64,000 nt of DNA from Microthyrium microscopicum (lineage: Eukaryota; Ascomycota; Dothideomycetes; Microthyriales; Microthyriaceae): positions 887,481 through 951,480 of the forward strand of contig MU004232.1 of the NCBI GenBank assembly GCA_010405405.1, read 5' to 3'. Made by a program: the position numbers and the translations under genes. This document shows, piece after piece, positions 10,874-20,778 of the stretch (position 1 is the stretch's first letter; every line of letters begins with the position of its first letter). The notes beneath the pieces are model-generated. The model was not told the origin of the DNA. It worked only from the letters and a program-made list of their open reading frames with translations, and did no database searches.

Positions 10874-11907
10874 ATGACTGCCTGATCTGTTGGCTTCTGC
10901 CTACTTGCCAGTGAAAGGCAGCAAGAAGTAGGCACGACCGACTATACCACTACACGGCTGTATCATTCGGTGATTGACGAGGGATTGGTGTTTTGAAATT
11001 TCATTGGGGTTTTGTTGGGCGTGGAATCTGTGCGGTTTACGATGATAGCACAGTAGGTTTGTACAAATATTAGACACAATTCGATTTCTTTGATCTATCA
11101 TATGTCGAGCCTGATTGTTTGTGTGGTCTATAACATCATATTGCTGATAGAAGACTAAACGTAACCCGCATCCAAATGAAGCGCCATACAAAGGGGAAAT
11201 CCTCACTGTGCCTACCCCTAAAAGCGACCTCGACAATTTTCACCAAGCAACACACTTCGAAATAAAGTCAACTAACCGGTGGACAAAATAACTAGCGTGC
11301 CCTAATTAACTCTAATAGCTCCTACCAACGCTTGCAAATAGCAAATACTATAGTTCCTATTACAATCAATTGATAGTGGTAGAATAAACGTAGTCCTTAG
11401 GAAATAAAGCACTCGATAACAAAGCGTGGCAGATGGGAGCCATAGAAGTCGATGGGGGCACGCCAGTTATTTTGTCCTTCAGTTTGTCAACTCATTGACA
11501 AAAAATCTCTTGTCTCGCGCGAACACTACATTCTCAGCACAAATGACCTCCCTCAGCAAGCCATCGCCAGCCAAGCTCAATGCCGCTGCTCCGCCCTGGC
11601 AGCAGAGAAATTTTGCGCGCCATTAAATCCCCGTGTGACACTCACGATGTGCTTGGGCTGATGTACCTGCCTCAAGGGGCACATCACGATGCTCAAGCCA
11701 ATTCTGTGATTCCTCACGTTTACCAGAAAAAATCTAGTTTCCATTACGAAGCAGGAAAACTATAATTGGATATTGGGGAAAATTTGTCCTGCAGCAGGCG
11801 CACTTCTGTCATGAGGTACGATGGCGGAGCTGGCCGCAGAGCTTCCTCATCATTCATGCAGGCTTTTGGTCAGCTTTTTGCAAGAATGCAAATAAAGGGT
11901 AATTGGC
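10874..11907. other. intergenic
   Basis: No gene supported on either strand. Several A/T-rich runs and short frames without family resemblance. Confidence 0.55.
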
Positions 11908-11914
11908 TATAAAA
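11908..11914 (+). promoter_or_regulatory. TATA box
   Basis: A TATAAAA match about 130 bp upstream of the ATG at 12044, followed by a pyrimidine/A-rich leader with repeated CATCACA words. The spacing fits transcription start near 11940-11960. Strong TATA boxes in fungi often mark inducible genes. Confidence 0.6.
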
Positions 11915-12043
11915 GGGGTGGAGAGTTCACGATAGATTTTAGTTATTCAGACAGTATCATACATCACATCACAGCATTCAGTCTTCAATAAATATTCTCA
12001 CACTCGAACCACTTCACTCAAAACCAATCCATAACATACCAAG

Positions 12044-12244
12044 ATGGTCAACCACTACAACGACGAGGGCAGCTTCCTTACTCTCATGAACAAAGTCCAC
12101 ACTCCTCAACCACAAGCCAACCGTCAAGGCAGCGCCAGCGAAACTGCTCGCACTTCTAGTGCCGGCAATGCGGCACAAACTACCTCCAACAACCACAAAT
12201 TCTCTCTCCGAAACCTTCTGTCCAGTAAGAAAGCTGGGCAATAA
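12044..12244 (+). CDS. small basic hypothetical protein (66 aa)
   Basis: ATG in good context (CCAAGATGG), 66 codons to TAA, preceded by a TATA box and a leader of about 100 nt. The protein is polar, rich in Asn, Gln and Ser, with no signal peptide or membrane span, and ends in a basic stretch, KFSLRNLLSSKKAGQ. I do not recognise the family. Support rests on promoter architecture, coding-like composition and the clean short frame. It resembles stress- or development-induced small fungal proteins only in architecture, which is not a functional assignment. Confidence 0.55.
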   Translation: MVNHYNDEGSFLTLMNKVHTPQPQANRQGSASETARTSSAGNAAQTTSNNHKFSLRNLLSSKKAGQ

Positions 12245-12745
12245 TGGGTCAATGGACTATGCGATAACGACTCTGGGGGATTAGGAAGCATTTGGGGATT
12301 ATACATTATGAAAGTTGGGAAAAGTGGCATGGAATGGGAATATTTAATTAATGATTAATGACATGAATTTTTGTTATTCACACCGTTCGTTGATTAGTTG
12401 TCCAACTTTCGCCATAATATCGATTATGTGCGAACACAACTGAAGCTTGCCATGATAAGCCAGACGTTGCTGGTGTTGAGAGCTGCCATGGCACCGGTAC
12501 CTGAATTATGGCGAGTCATGCACTGATCTCTCGACTCACTTGGTGGTAGCAAAGTAGCTGCTGGCTCCCATTGCAGTCGATGGCCATGATAGCTACTGCC
12601 AATCATGTTGGAAAAGAATACCGAGTGCCTGGTCAGGCATGAGCACACCCAATGACTCATTACAGCTACAACAATATCTTCAGGGACAAAGTACTTGATT
12701 CAATAAACACGAAAATAAAGCTATAGGACGGAATAGTCCTTTACC
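12245..12745. other. intergenic
   Basis: Nothing recognised; 3' end of the small gene and promoter of the kinase-like gene. Confidence 0.5.
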
Positions 12746-13944
12746 ATGTCAACAGATTCGCGCCTCGTGAGACAATTGTTGGGATCTCTGAAGGATACTC
12801 CATACGCGTGTACCTCCCTTGAGCTACTTACAGGTGGAACAGCCAACTTCGTGTCCAGAGGATATCTCGAGCAACCACTTGAAGATGGATCTAGAACGGT
12901 GATTGTGAAACATACCGAGAATCTCACTCTTCAGCTCGATTACAAAATGATCGATACACGCTGTGTAAACGCCCTCATCGTTGTTGTTACTGTAACTTTT
13001 GTTGAGAATGAGCACTGATTGAGTGCTAGCGTTTCGAACAAGCTGTTTCTTCAGCCTTGCAGTCCTTTTCTGCCCCAACCTATGACAATGTCACCATCAC
13101 GGTTCCCAGGCTCTATCATTTTGTTTCGGAAAGCAACACCCAGGTACAGGAAGATCTTTTTGCAACCATCGACCTTGAGACCTACCTGAAGGCCCGAAAA
13201 CTTACACAACAACAATGCAATCGTCTTGGAAAAAGTCTCGGAGCCTGGACCAAGGCGTTCCATTCCTGGGGCGCTGCGCCAGAGCAGGAGTCTCTGCGAG
13301 AGCAGATGAAGGGTAATGTCGCCATGAAAGATCTCAAGTTCTGGCTTAACTATGGTGCCTCCGTGAAATCTGCAATAGACAGATACTCTGATACCTTAGA
13401 GCCCTGTCGAAAGGTCCTTGAAGAGGCCGGCACAGAAGTTGAGAAAGGAGCCAAAACTTTGCTTCATGGAGACTTTTGGACTGGAAAGTGAGAAATACGG
13501 TTATTTCGGAACTTCCAGAAACTAATTACGTGTAGTATATTACTACCGAATAAAGCATTTCCCGCTAACGAAACCGCCCTGAGCCTCCATGTCATCGATT
13601 GGGAGCTCAGTCACGTTGGCTCAATTGTGTATGATCTTGGACAGCTGATTGGGACTCTGGTAGAACTTAGCCACTCCCGAGGAATCAAGCCTGCGGAATG
13701 GATTGTTGACTCGTTTCTGGAAGGGTATGGGAGGATAGAAGAGGAAGTAGCGTTTCAGATTGCAATTCATGTTGGTGCTCATCTGATCTGCTGGATTAAA
13801 AGGGGCCCGCCTACGAGGCCACCGGAAGTCATGAAGCGTGGGGAGTCGCTGTTGGGCATAGGACGGGACTTCATACTCAATGGATGGGCGAACGATAGGC
13901 AATTCTTTGAGGGGACTGTGCTGGCGTGTCTTTTCAAAAGGTAG
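12746..13944 (+). CDS. APH/choline-kinase-fold phosphotransferase (fungal kinase-like protein)
   Basis: Three exons, 12746-12964, 13030-13487 and 13536-13944, give 361 aa. Kinase-fold marks are visible: a Gly-rich nucleotide loop (LTGGTANFVSRG, near residue 30), an ATP-anchoring Lys in VIVKHTE, the catalytic loop HGDFWTGN (which only forms after removal of intron 2, GTGAGA...TGTAG), and the metal-binding DWE in HVIDWELSHVG. The C-terminus (HVGAHLICW, LACLFKR) is typical of a large fungal family related to aminoglycoside phosphotransferases and 5-methylthioribose kinases. It transfers phosphate to an unknown small molecule, probably in the cytosol. It is convergent with the SDR gene, 167 bp away. 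Confidence 0.85.
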
Positions 13945-14111
13945 GTAGACAGGCAATCGCATGGCGAATTAAGTGGTGCGCTCCCATCCACTCCGATGGC
14001 TACCGTGCGTAACGCTTGACTATCGAGTGTTCTATTTGCAATAAAAGACGTCCAGCATTTGGGGCCTTGTCGGGAAGAATGGTAAAGAAAGTGCCTCCAT
14101 ATATTTAGGTC

Positions 14112-15168
14112 TTAGGGGGCTGCTGCCGTCAACGTACTAAAAACCTTCTGAGTCCATGCCCAAACGGCGTCATCCACTCCGCGACTCTTGCAATCATTCA
14201 AAAGAGCCTGTTTACCCACACTCTCACCATCACCACCAACCAAAAACACACGATTGTCCATCTGTTTCGCCCTCTCCAGTCCCGTAGCCAAAGGCACACT
14301 GGTACTCTCACCACCCGCCACTGCATACCTCGCACTAGTAGCATAAGAAAGCACTCTAGCACCAGCCTCTTTCGGGCTAATAGCAAACAGCCATCTGATC
14401 GGGGGTAATATCAAACGCAGCAGCAATCCCACCAGACCACTACTCCCCTTGGTGGTGAGATTATTCGTAGCTACAAACCCAGGAAATGCGTGAACAAAGC
14501 TAATACCCGGGTTTTCTGTCGCAAAGTGGCCAAGGGTTAACGTGCCCATGGTTCCAGTTGCTGTAGCTGCGTTACCAATGGAGTAGTTTCCTGCTTTCCG
14601 TAGGTCCAAGTCATCTTCTATGAGCTTGCCTTCTTGTCCGGCTGCTAGGATGGAAACCACTCGGGCGCTGGGAGCGGCGCGGAGTAGTGGAAGGAGATTT
14701 TCGATTGCGCGCATGCGGCCGTAGTAGCGGGTTGACATTGATGCGTCTAGGCCTTCGGATGTTTCTAAGGGTGGTCAGTGACTGTGTTATATGCGGAGAA
14801 TCATGAGACGTACTATCTCGACCGACGAATGATATGAAACCTGCGGACATCATTAAGATGTCCAACTTCTGTTCTTTGGACTTAATGTAAGAGGTAAAAG
14901 CGTCAATGTCACGGAGCAGGGAGACGTTCTTCTCGACGAATTCTATGGTTGCTTCGGGGTTGCTTTGTTTTAATTGAGATATCAATGGAGCGGCAGAAGA
15001 GGCACTTCGACCGACAATGTAGATCTTTGGTGATGTGGCATATTGTGTAAACTGTCTAAGTGCTTCTTCCCCGATACCAGATGTTGCTCCTATGAAGGCA
15101 GCCACAAGCCCGGATGGCAGGTCTTTGATGAGGCTATTTGAGGCATTGACCGTCTTGATATGGACCAT
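14112..15168 (-). CDS. short-chain dehydrogenase/reductase family protein
   Basis: Two exons, 15168-14814 and 14764-14112, separated by a 49-nt intron (GTACGT...CTTAG), give 335 aa. The N-terminal Rossmann motif GATSGIGEEAL binds NAD(P), and IYIVGRS and LDILMMSAGF follow the SDR fold (the latter occupying the NNAG position). The canonical YxxxK catalytic pair is not apparent: the equivalent region reads NYSIGNAATATG before FVHAFPGFV. This matches a fungal SDR subgroup often encoded near secondary-metabolism genes. No such cluster is seen here. The substrate is unknown, and activity may differ from classical SDRs. Confidence 0.85.
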
Positions 15169-16132
15169 TTGGACAGTACGATGATTGTTATTTCAGAAAG
15201 CAGATGATATAGAGAATAGATTTTTCTAACAGCTGGAACTTGTTGTGATGTGAAGTGGAGTCGCTGAGTATTCCTTTTATTGGTAGGCATCATATCATTT
15301 AAATATCATCGTATCCCTTATGATCGGTAGGCTCAACGGCGCAATGATTGGTCCGCTCATTGCTTATTAAAAATCCATGCTGGATGAGTGAAGCGAGATA
15401 ACGGCGATAAGTGTTGGCTCACCATCTCAATCTTGATCAGTAAGATGTACGGAGTACGGGATGGGCAGTTGTATAGATCTACTGTGGGTGAAGAAGCCTG
15501 TATTGCGATTTGTAAGTTCAAAAGGGATGAGTCCTATCTTGCAGGTATCCAGACGAAGCAAAATGGTCTCGGGCGAGTTGTAGTTGGTCTAGTAGTTTGG
15601 TAAGCAAGGAGATAGCGGTGCGGAGTTGGCGCCACAACCTGAGCCACGACCTTCAGCCGCAATCTATTTGCATGGTTTTGAGCAGCTACAGTAAAGGAAA
15701 GTAATGTTAGCATGCTCGGATCGCCAGCAACCCGTCTATGGTAGCAGAAAAAGTCATCAGCCTCAGTATGAGATCGACGTCTCCACGAAACTTTTCTCTA
15801 GTTTCTTAATTGCGACAGGAAAGAGCAAAATGTTAAAGTTCGTTGCTTTGTGAGGTGCTTGAGGTGCTACCAAAGTGGAGTTGGTTTAGATGTTCTATTT
15901 TTAGACCATCTATTTCTTGAAAACACCACATGGCACCCACGTTCCTACATCTCCACATGAAGTGTTGGTGTACCAGAAAGAGAATTGCAAATAGCCAATA
16001 TTTAGTAGCTTTTCGAAACAGGTGTCACAAGAAGCATGTCTCATCTAGAGTATTATCCATAGACAAAAGTAGGATGTCTCGAAGACAGAATAAGAAAGCC
16101 ACAGCTGACAAGGCTGAGTCGACACCACATTA
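15169..16132. other. intergenic
   Basis: SDR promoter side followed by sequence with no supported gene. Short frames (15388-15603 and 15930-16166) lack family resemblance; the latter runs into the repeat element. Confidence 0.5.
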
Positions 16133-16948
16133 TCTCAGTGGACTCAGACCCTCAGGGAGTGTCTAACCCTATCGGGTTAGAGAGTATTTTATCTCCTCAA
16201 TAACCAATAACGGCCCCCCTAAATAAACACTCCCTAAGGGTCTGAGATCAACTTACACGTTCTACACTATGTCTGGCTTAATATTTACCCTTTTCGATCC
16301 CCTTCTTTCACAACTAATAACAAGATAACCAACAACTATTATAGCTTAAAACTTAGGCTGCGGAATCTTCTTATCCTTAGCTATTTGCCTATGTCAAAAT
16401 CTTTTTTGCGCACTCTCTGGTTATTCTACAATCTCTAGTCAAAGTTTGGTAACAAAAAAGTTAACTTTTTTTTCAACTTGGTATTACTATGTAACGAAAG
16501 GTCGCAGAGAAAAAAGAACGAATTTTGTAGATACGTTAAGATATGATCTTTCTATGGTGAGAGTTTCAAGATATAAGATTGCTAAATGGGCTTAAACATG
16601 TGTGTCAAAAATTATTATACTTTTCGAAATAGTTAAGCTAGACCCTCTTTTAGACTATAAAACGGGGAGATTTCTACAGAGTTCCTTAGTAAATATTAAA
16701 GCCTGAAAATTGAACTATATATAGATATGCTTTGAAATTGTGGCCTTTTACAAGAAAATTACTTATAGCTATTCTGGTTGTTAAGATATTTAATAAATCG
16801 TGAAGTAGGATTTTTTCGTTAAGGCTGATGTAGTATAGATTTTGTAAGTTCCTCTTAGGCTCTGATTTAGGGTCAGGGAGCGTTAGCGACCGTAAACTGG
16901 CATTAATAATAAGACGCTAACCTGAATCAGAGTCTGAGCACGCTGAGG
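16133..16948. mobile_element. AT-rich TIR element, degenerate MITE-like DNA transposon relic
   Basis: The outer ends are inverted: TCTCAGTGGACTCAGAC at the left matches the reverse complement of the right end, CCTCAGCGTGCTCAGAC, at about 13 of 17 positions. Both ends abut TA (16131-16132 and 16949-16950), the target duplication of Tc1/mariner-pogo elements. The interior is much more AT-rich than the flanks and has no transposase frame. Each end carries its own subterminal inverted repeat. It is non-autonomous or decayed, and the AT bias is compatible with RIP-type mutation. Superfamily placement is tentative. Confidence 0.45.
16143..16246. repeat. left-end hairpin, 20-bp arms (19/20 identical)
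   Basis: The arm at 16143-16162 and the reverse complement of 16227-16246 differ at one base, enclosing a 64-bp loop. A related motif (GGGTCAGGGAGCGTTAG) recurs at about 16870-16886 near the right end, within a second imperfect hairpin that closes at about 16914-16934. Confidence 0.75.
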
Positions 16949-18561
16949 TAAACACCACACCTCCATTTTTGGAACCGGACATATCTAGAGTTGCTATTGG
17001 CTCACGCTGCCGATATTTTGACGTTATGCGCAGTAAGCCCAGTACCTGTCTTTATCGTCCAAATCTTGTCCATTGGCTCCAATGCGTAAATCCAGCGGCC
17101 TCTCAGAACGGTTCAACGGCCAAAGTCCCTGAATAGCAATACGCAGCAGCTGTGGCTTTCTGTCCATCATCACAGCCGCATGCAGTCATGTCTTTCCCGA
17201 TCTTGGGAACCGGAGACCTGGGAAATGTCATCCCACGTTGATAAAAGTATATAAGAGCATCTAAGGAGGCCGAGTCGAAGTCTGCATATTCCAGTCATCC
17301 GTTCGATCACCAGGACACTTCAGCACTCGCTCACAGGTTATTTCTCCAGTAGAATACTGTCGTTCCCGGCCTCGCAGCCTTCAACGCCTCAATACTTTTG
17401 CCTAATTGTTCGACAACCCCACGGTCCGCTTTGATCCAAGCCACTACTTCTCTGCCTGTTTCTAGTCACGCTCCTCAACAACAAGCATCTCCACCACTCA
17501 ATTGGTTCATACAACAGTGCCTGGCAGGCAGTCATACACAGTCACAAGCCAATTAACTTACCTTTTCTGGTAAAGGATATTGCTATATTATAGCAAATTC
17601 TGGTATTTTCCGATTTCTTCCATTTTTACCCCGTCATTTCATTTGCGATTGTCCTTTTCAACACAAGTTCGTTGGCTCAAGCGTTTCTACCATTGGCTTC
17701 ACTTTCGTTGACTCAAGGCTTCGAATTCCCCGGATCTCGCCGTCGAGGCCAGTGATTCAATCGTTTTGCTGTGCTCGAATCTGCCTATTTCCTGTTACCT
17801 ATTTCCTATTTCTTTCCCTTCTCTTCTCTTCCTTTTCTTCTCTGTATTCTACAGCACACTATTCCAAGCACCAAACACATTAACAATCAATCCATCCATC
17901 ATGCTGGCTCAAAGCATTGTCCTCGGCCGTGGCGGATACAATTGAGTATCCTGACCATCGGGATCGTTCCTCCCCAACATACACATACACACGCATCACA
18001 AGTTCTCAAACAACAGACTATCGACGCCACGGTTCAGAGACCTGGGCACGAGACGAGAACACTTTCCACATTACACGAGACTAGTGCACCAATCTTCTCT
18101 AGTCTCGAAACATTCAAACCTTCACTCGAGACCAGAGGATTACTCTTCTCCAGTCTCAGAACACTCCACAGTTCACTCAAAGAACGAGTCACCTTTATCA
18201 CCCCATCAACGTCGCCTATTGAGGCCGCATATCCACATCAACACCTTCCCATCATACACAACATGGATGCCGGCCATCAACTAAGACGACCGGCATCAAA
18301 TTCCACCCATGATCACGATGTAATGACACACAAGTATGTAACCACGTCCCATATCTCAGGGGACGCGACGATGATACCCAGGCGCGAAGGATGTGGTTAT
18401 TTCAGCGTTTCTTCTTATCCTATTTCCTGTACTGCTTTTCTTAGCGAGCGAGTTTCTGTTTCTGCCTTGGCCTGTTGGTTTCGTTTCTTTATAGATTTTC
18501 GTAGTTTTCAATGGATTATAGCATGGCAAACGTTTGACCAAATTAATGGCGCGCTCCCATA
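16949..18561 (+). other. TATA-led transcribed-looking stretch, coding status uncertain
   Basis: After a TATA box at 17248-17255 the + strand becomes strongly pyrimidine-rich with few ATGs (17280-17890), like a long fungal 5' leader. A 14-codon upstream frame starts at 17901. An ATG at 18263 opens MDAGHQLRRPASNSTHDHD and runs into a GTATGT donor at 18333 with a possible TTTCAG acceptor at about 18401. The longest open frame (17771-18562) has no family resemblance and includes two diverged copies of a 45-nt repeat at 18096-18190. It could be a regulated gene with a long leader or a non-coding RNA. Confidence 0.3.
17248..17255 (+). promoter_or_regulatory. TATA box (TATATAAG)
   Basis: A good TATA match preceded by a GATAAAAG word and followed about 35 bp later by a C/T-rich likely start region. 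No confidently identified gene lies downstream. Confidence 0.45.
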
Positions 18562-18618
18562 GAGTATGATATCTCCCATCGAGTACGATGTCTTCCATGG
18601 AGTATGATGTTTCCCATC
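18562..18618. repeat. 19-bp minisatellite, three copies
   Basis: Three consecutive 19-bp units of the form GAGTAYGATRTYTYCCATS, each differing at a few positions. Confidence 0.85.
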
Positions 18619-18796
18619 GCACTTCTTAACGAAAGAACAATTCATATCCCAGCGCATTCGTTAGAATGTATCGAGTGTTATAGGCATTAGATAGGAAGTC
18701 AAGCTCCTAATAGCGACCCTTAGTGTATGCTAGGCATCAGACTTAATGGGAGCGTGTCACTTAGTTCGTCACCCAGTTGCATGGCTTGCAATAATC

Positions 18797-20778
18797 TCAT
18801 TTGCCCACACAGAACCTGATCACCGTTAGCACCAGACACACCAAGTAAATCGCAAAGTAGACAGGGCCACTTACTTTTCGAAAACTACACCAAGCACATC
18901 CTCAACGTCGCCAGCGTCGCCGCGACCGGTGATTCGGCCAAGGCAGTTTGCGGCGCTTCGTAGACTTTCGGCCGCGAGTACGACATCCACGCTTGCTTCA
19001 TCGACGGTTGGTGCGCTCGTGAGGTCGAGGAATTCGTCGAGGTGGGTTGTGCATTCTTGCAGCAAGAGTCGTTGGCGCTCTGTAGTCCCGAGGGAATCTT
19101 GCCAGAGGGACATGTCTGGCTGCATTTGAGCGAAGACTGAATCGGCTGGGTCTGCGGATGGCTCCAGAGCGGTTGTCATTTTCTTAAATGTGCTGGTCAA
19201 CGCAAAGTGAAGGTCTTTGATTCCAGATTCTTCTTGAATGGAGAGTTGGCTTGAGGCTGCTTGGGTGCATGATATTGCTACGAATGGGACCGTCTTGTAG
19301 TCCAGATTCAGTTGCTCGTATATAGACTTTCGTAGTGTATCCAATATCGACCGGAGGCCTTCCTGCTGGGATTCGCCCTGTTTTTGGGCAACATCCACTT
19401 TGTTTAATGCTACAATCAGTGATACTTTGCGTTCGATGCAAATTTTGGCTGCTTTAATGAGGTCTTCAGGAATTTCCGCCTGTAGACCATTTGAATCGTT
19501 CGTCGCATCGACAAGAAATATCGCAACGTCCGACTCCTCAGCACGCTGAATAGCTCTCTTCATACCCTCCTGCTCAATTGTATCGATATCAGCACTGCCC
19601 ACTACTTTGCTACGCAGCCCAGCAGTATCGCCAAATCTCACCAACCACCCTTCAAGATCAATACCAATCTCAACAATATCTCTTGTCGTCCCCGCAACAT
19701 TCGAAACAATCGCCGCATCTCTCCCCGCCAACACATTCAGCAAACTACTCTTTCCAGCATTCGGCCGTCCCAACACCGTTACCAGAATGCCATCTCGCAA
19801 CAATCTTCCTCGCGCAGCATTCGCCACACTCGTGCCCACAAGCTCCCTTAGCACCCGTACTTGCGCACGCACATTTGCAACCAAAACCTCTGCTGGCTCT
19901 TCGAATTGTTGATCTTCGGCGAAGTCAATCAACGCTTCTAATTCTCCGCGCGCCTCCACCAGCCGCCCCCGCCAATTCTCATACTCTCTTCCCAACACTC
20001 CTTGTGCTCCACGCACGGCAGTCGCACGCTGCACCTCTGTCTCTGCTGCCAGCACAGCCCCTAGCGCTTCCGCCTGAGTCACGTCCAGCCTTCCAGCCAG
20101 AAGCGCGCGCCTTGTAAACTCGCCAGGCTCAGCATATCTTACTCCCTCGGTACAAGGAATTGCGCGCAGTACAGCGCGCACGATGGCTGGACTGCCATGT
20201 ACGTGCAGCTCAAGAAGTTGTTCGCCAGTGAGACTTTGGTTGGGAGGGAAAGAGAGAAGTAGGGCGGACGGATCGAGGACGGTGGTGGTGCTGGCAGGAT
20301 GATAGAGCGTGCGGACAGTTGCATTGCGTGGACGTGGAAAGGGGAGAGTTGGACAGAGGGCTGTGTATATCTTCAAGACAGATGGGCCGGATATGCGGAT
20401 TATGGCGATGGCGGCGCGGCCGGGAGGAGTGGAAAGAGCGAAGATTGTGTCGGCAGGAGAGTGGAGTGCTGATTTTGATGGGAGAGACAACGGCGTTGAA
20501 GATCGAGGGACGATTTGGCTGGATGATGTTGAGCTCAAGGATCGAGGAACATTGTTCTGAACATTGCTACGCTGGAAAACGCGACGATGGATGACATGAC
20601 GGACGGGTTGTCTAGTTGCTATACTCAGTAGATGCCGAAATTGTCTTGAGGAAACATCACAGCAACGATTCATTCCGAATTGAATAGCTCGATGTTGATG
20701 AAGTTGGAGTTGTAGATGGAAATAAACGTGGAAACATGGACAGGGATGGTACGCGCTAGGAGAAAAAGCATCATGCAA
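18797..20778 (-). CDS. MSS1: mitochondrial tRNA modification GTPase (Mss1/MnmE/GTPBP3)
   Basis: With Mto1/MnmG it installs the 5-carboxymethylaminomethyl group on wobble uridine of mitochondrial tRNAs. Exon 1 is 20778-18875, then a 59-nt intron (GTAAGT...GATCAG), and a 19-nt last exon, 18815-18797. The total is 640 aa from this ATG; the in-frame ATG at 20673 (MNRCCDVSSRQFRHLL) gives a better mitochondrial presequence and may be the true start. Domains: TrmE N-terminal folate-binding domain (TIFALSTPPGRAAIAIIRISG), a helical domain, and an inserted G domain with GRPNAGKSSLLN, TRDIVE, DTAG and NKVD. The tiny last exon supplies KFCVGK, the invariant C-terminal Cys motif, without which the protein would end at FEK. 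Confidence 0.95.

Noticed and set aside
17771-18562. 263-codon open frame on + strand
   Set aside because: Composition mirrors a pyrimidine-rich leader, no family resemblance, and it spans probable leader and intron sequence; kept only as part of a candidate transcript.
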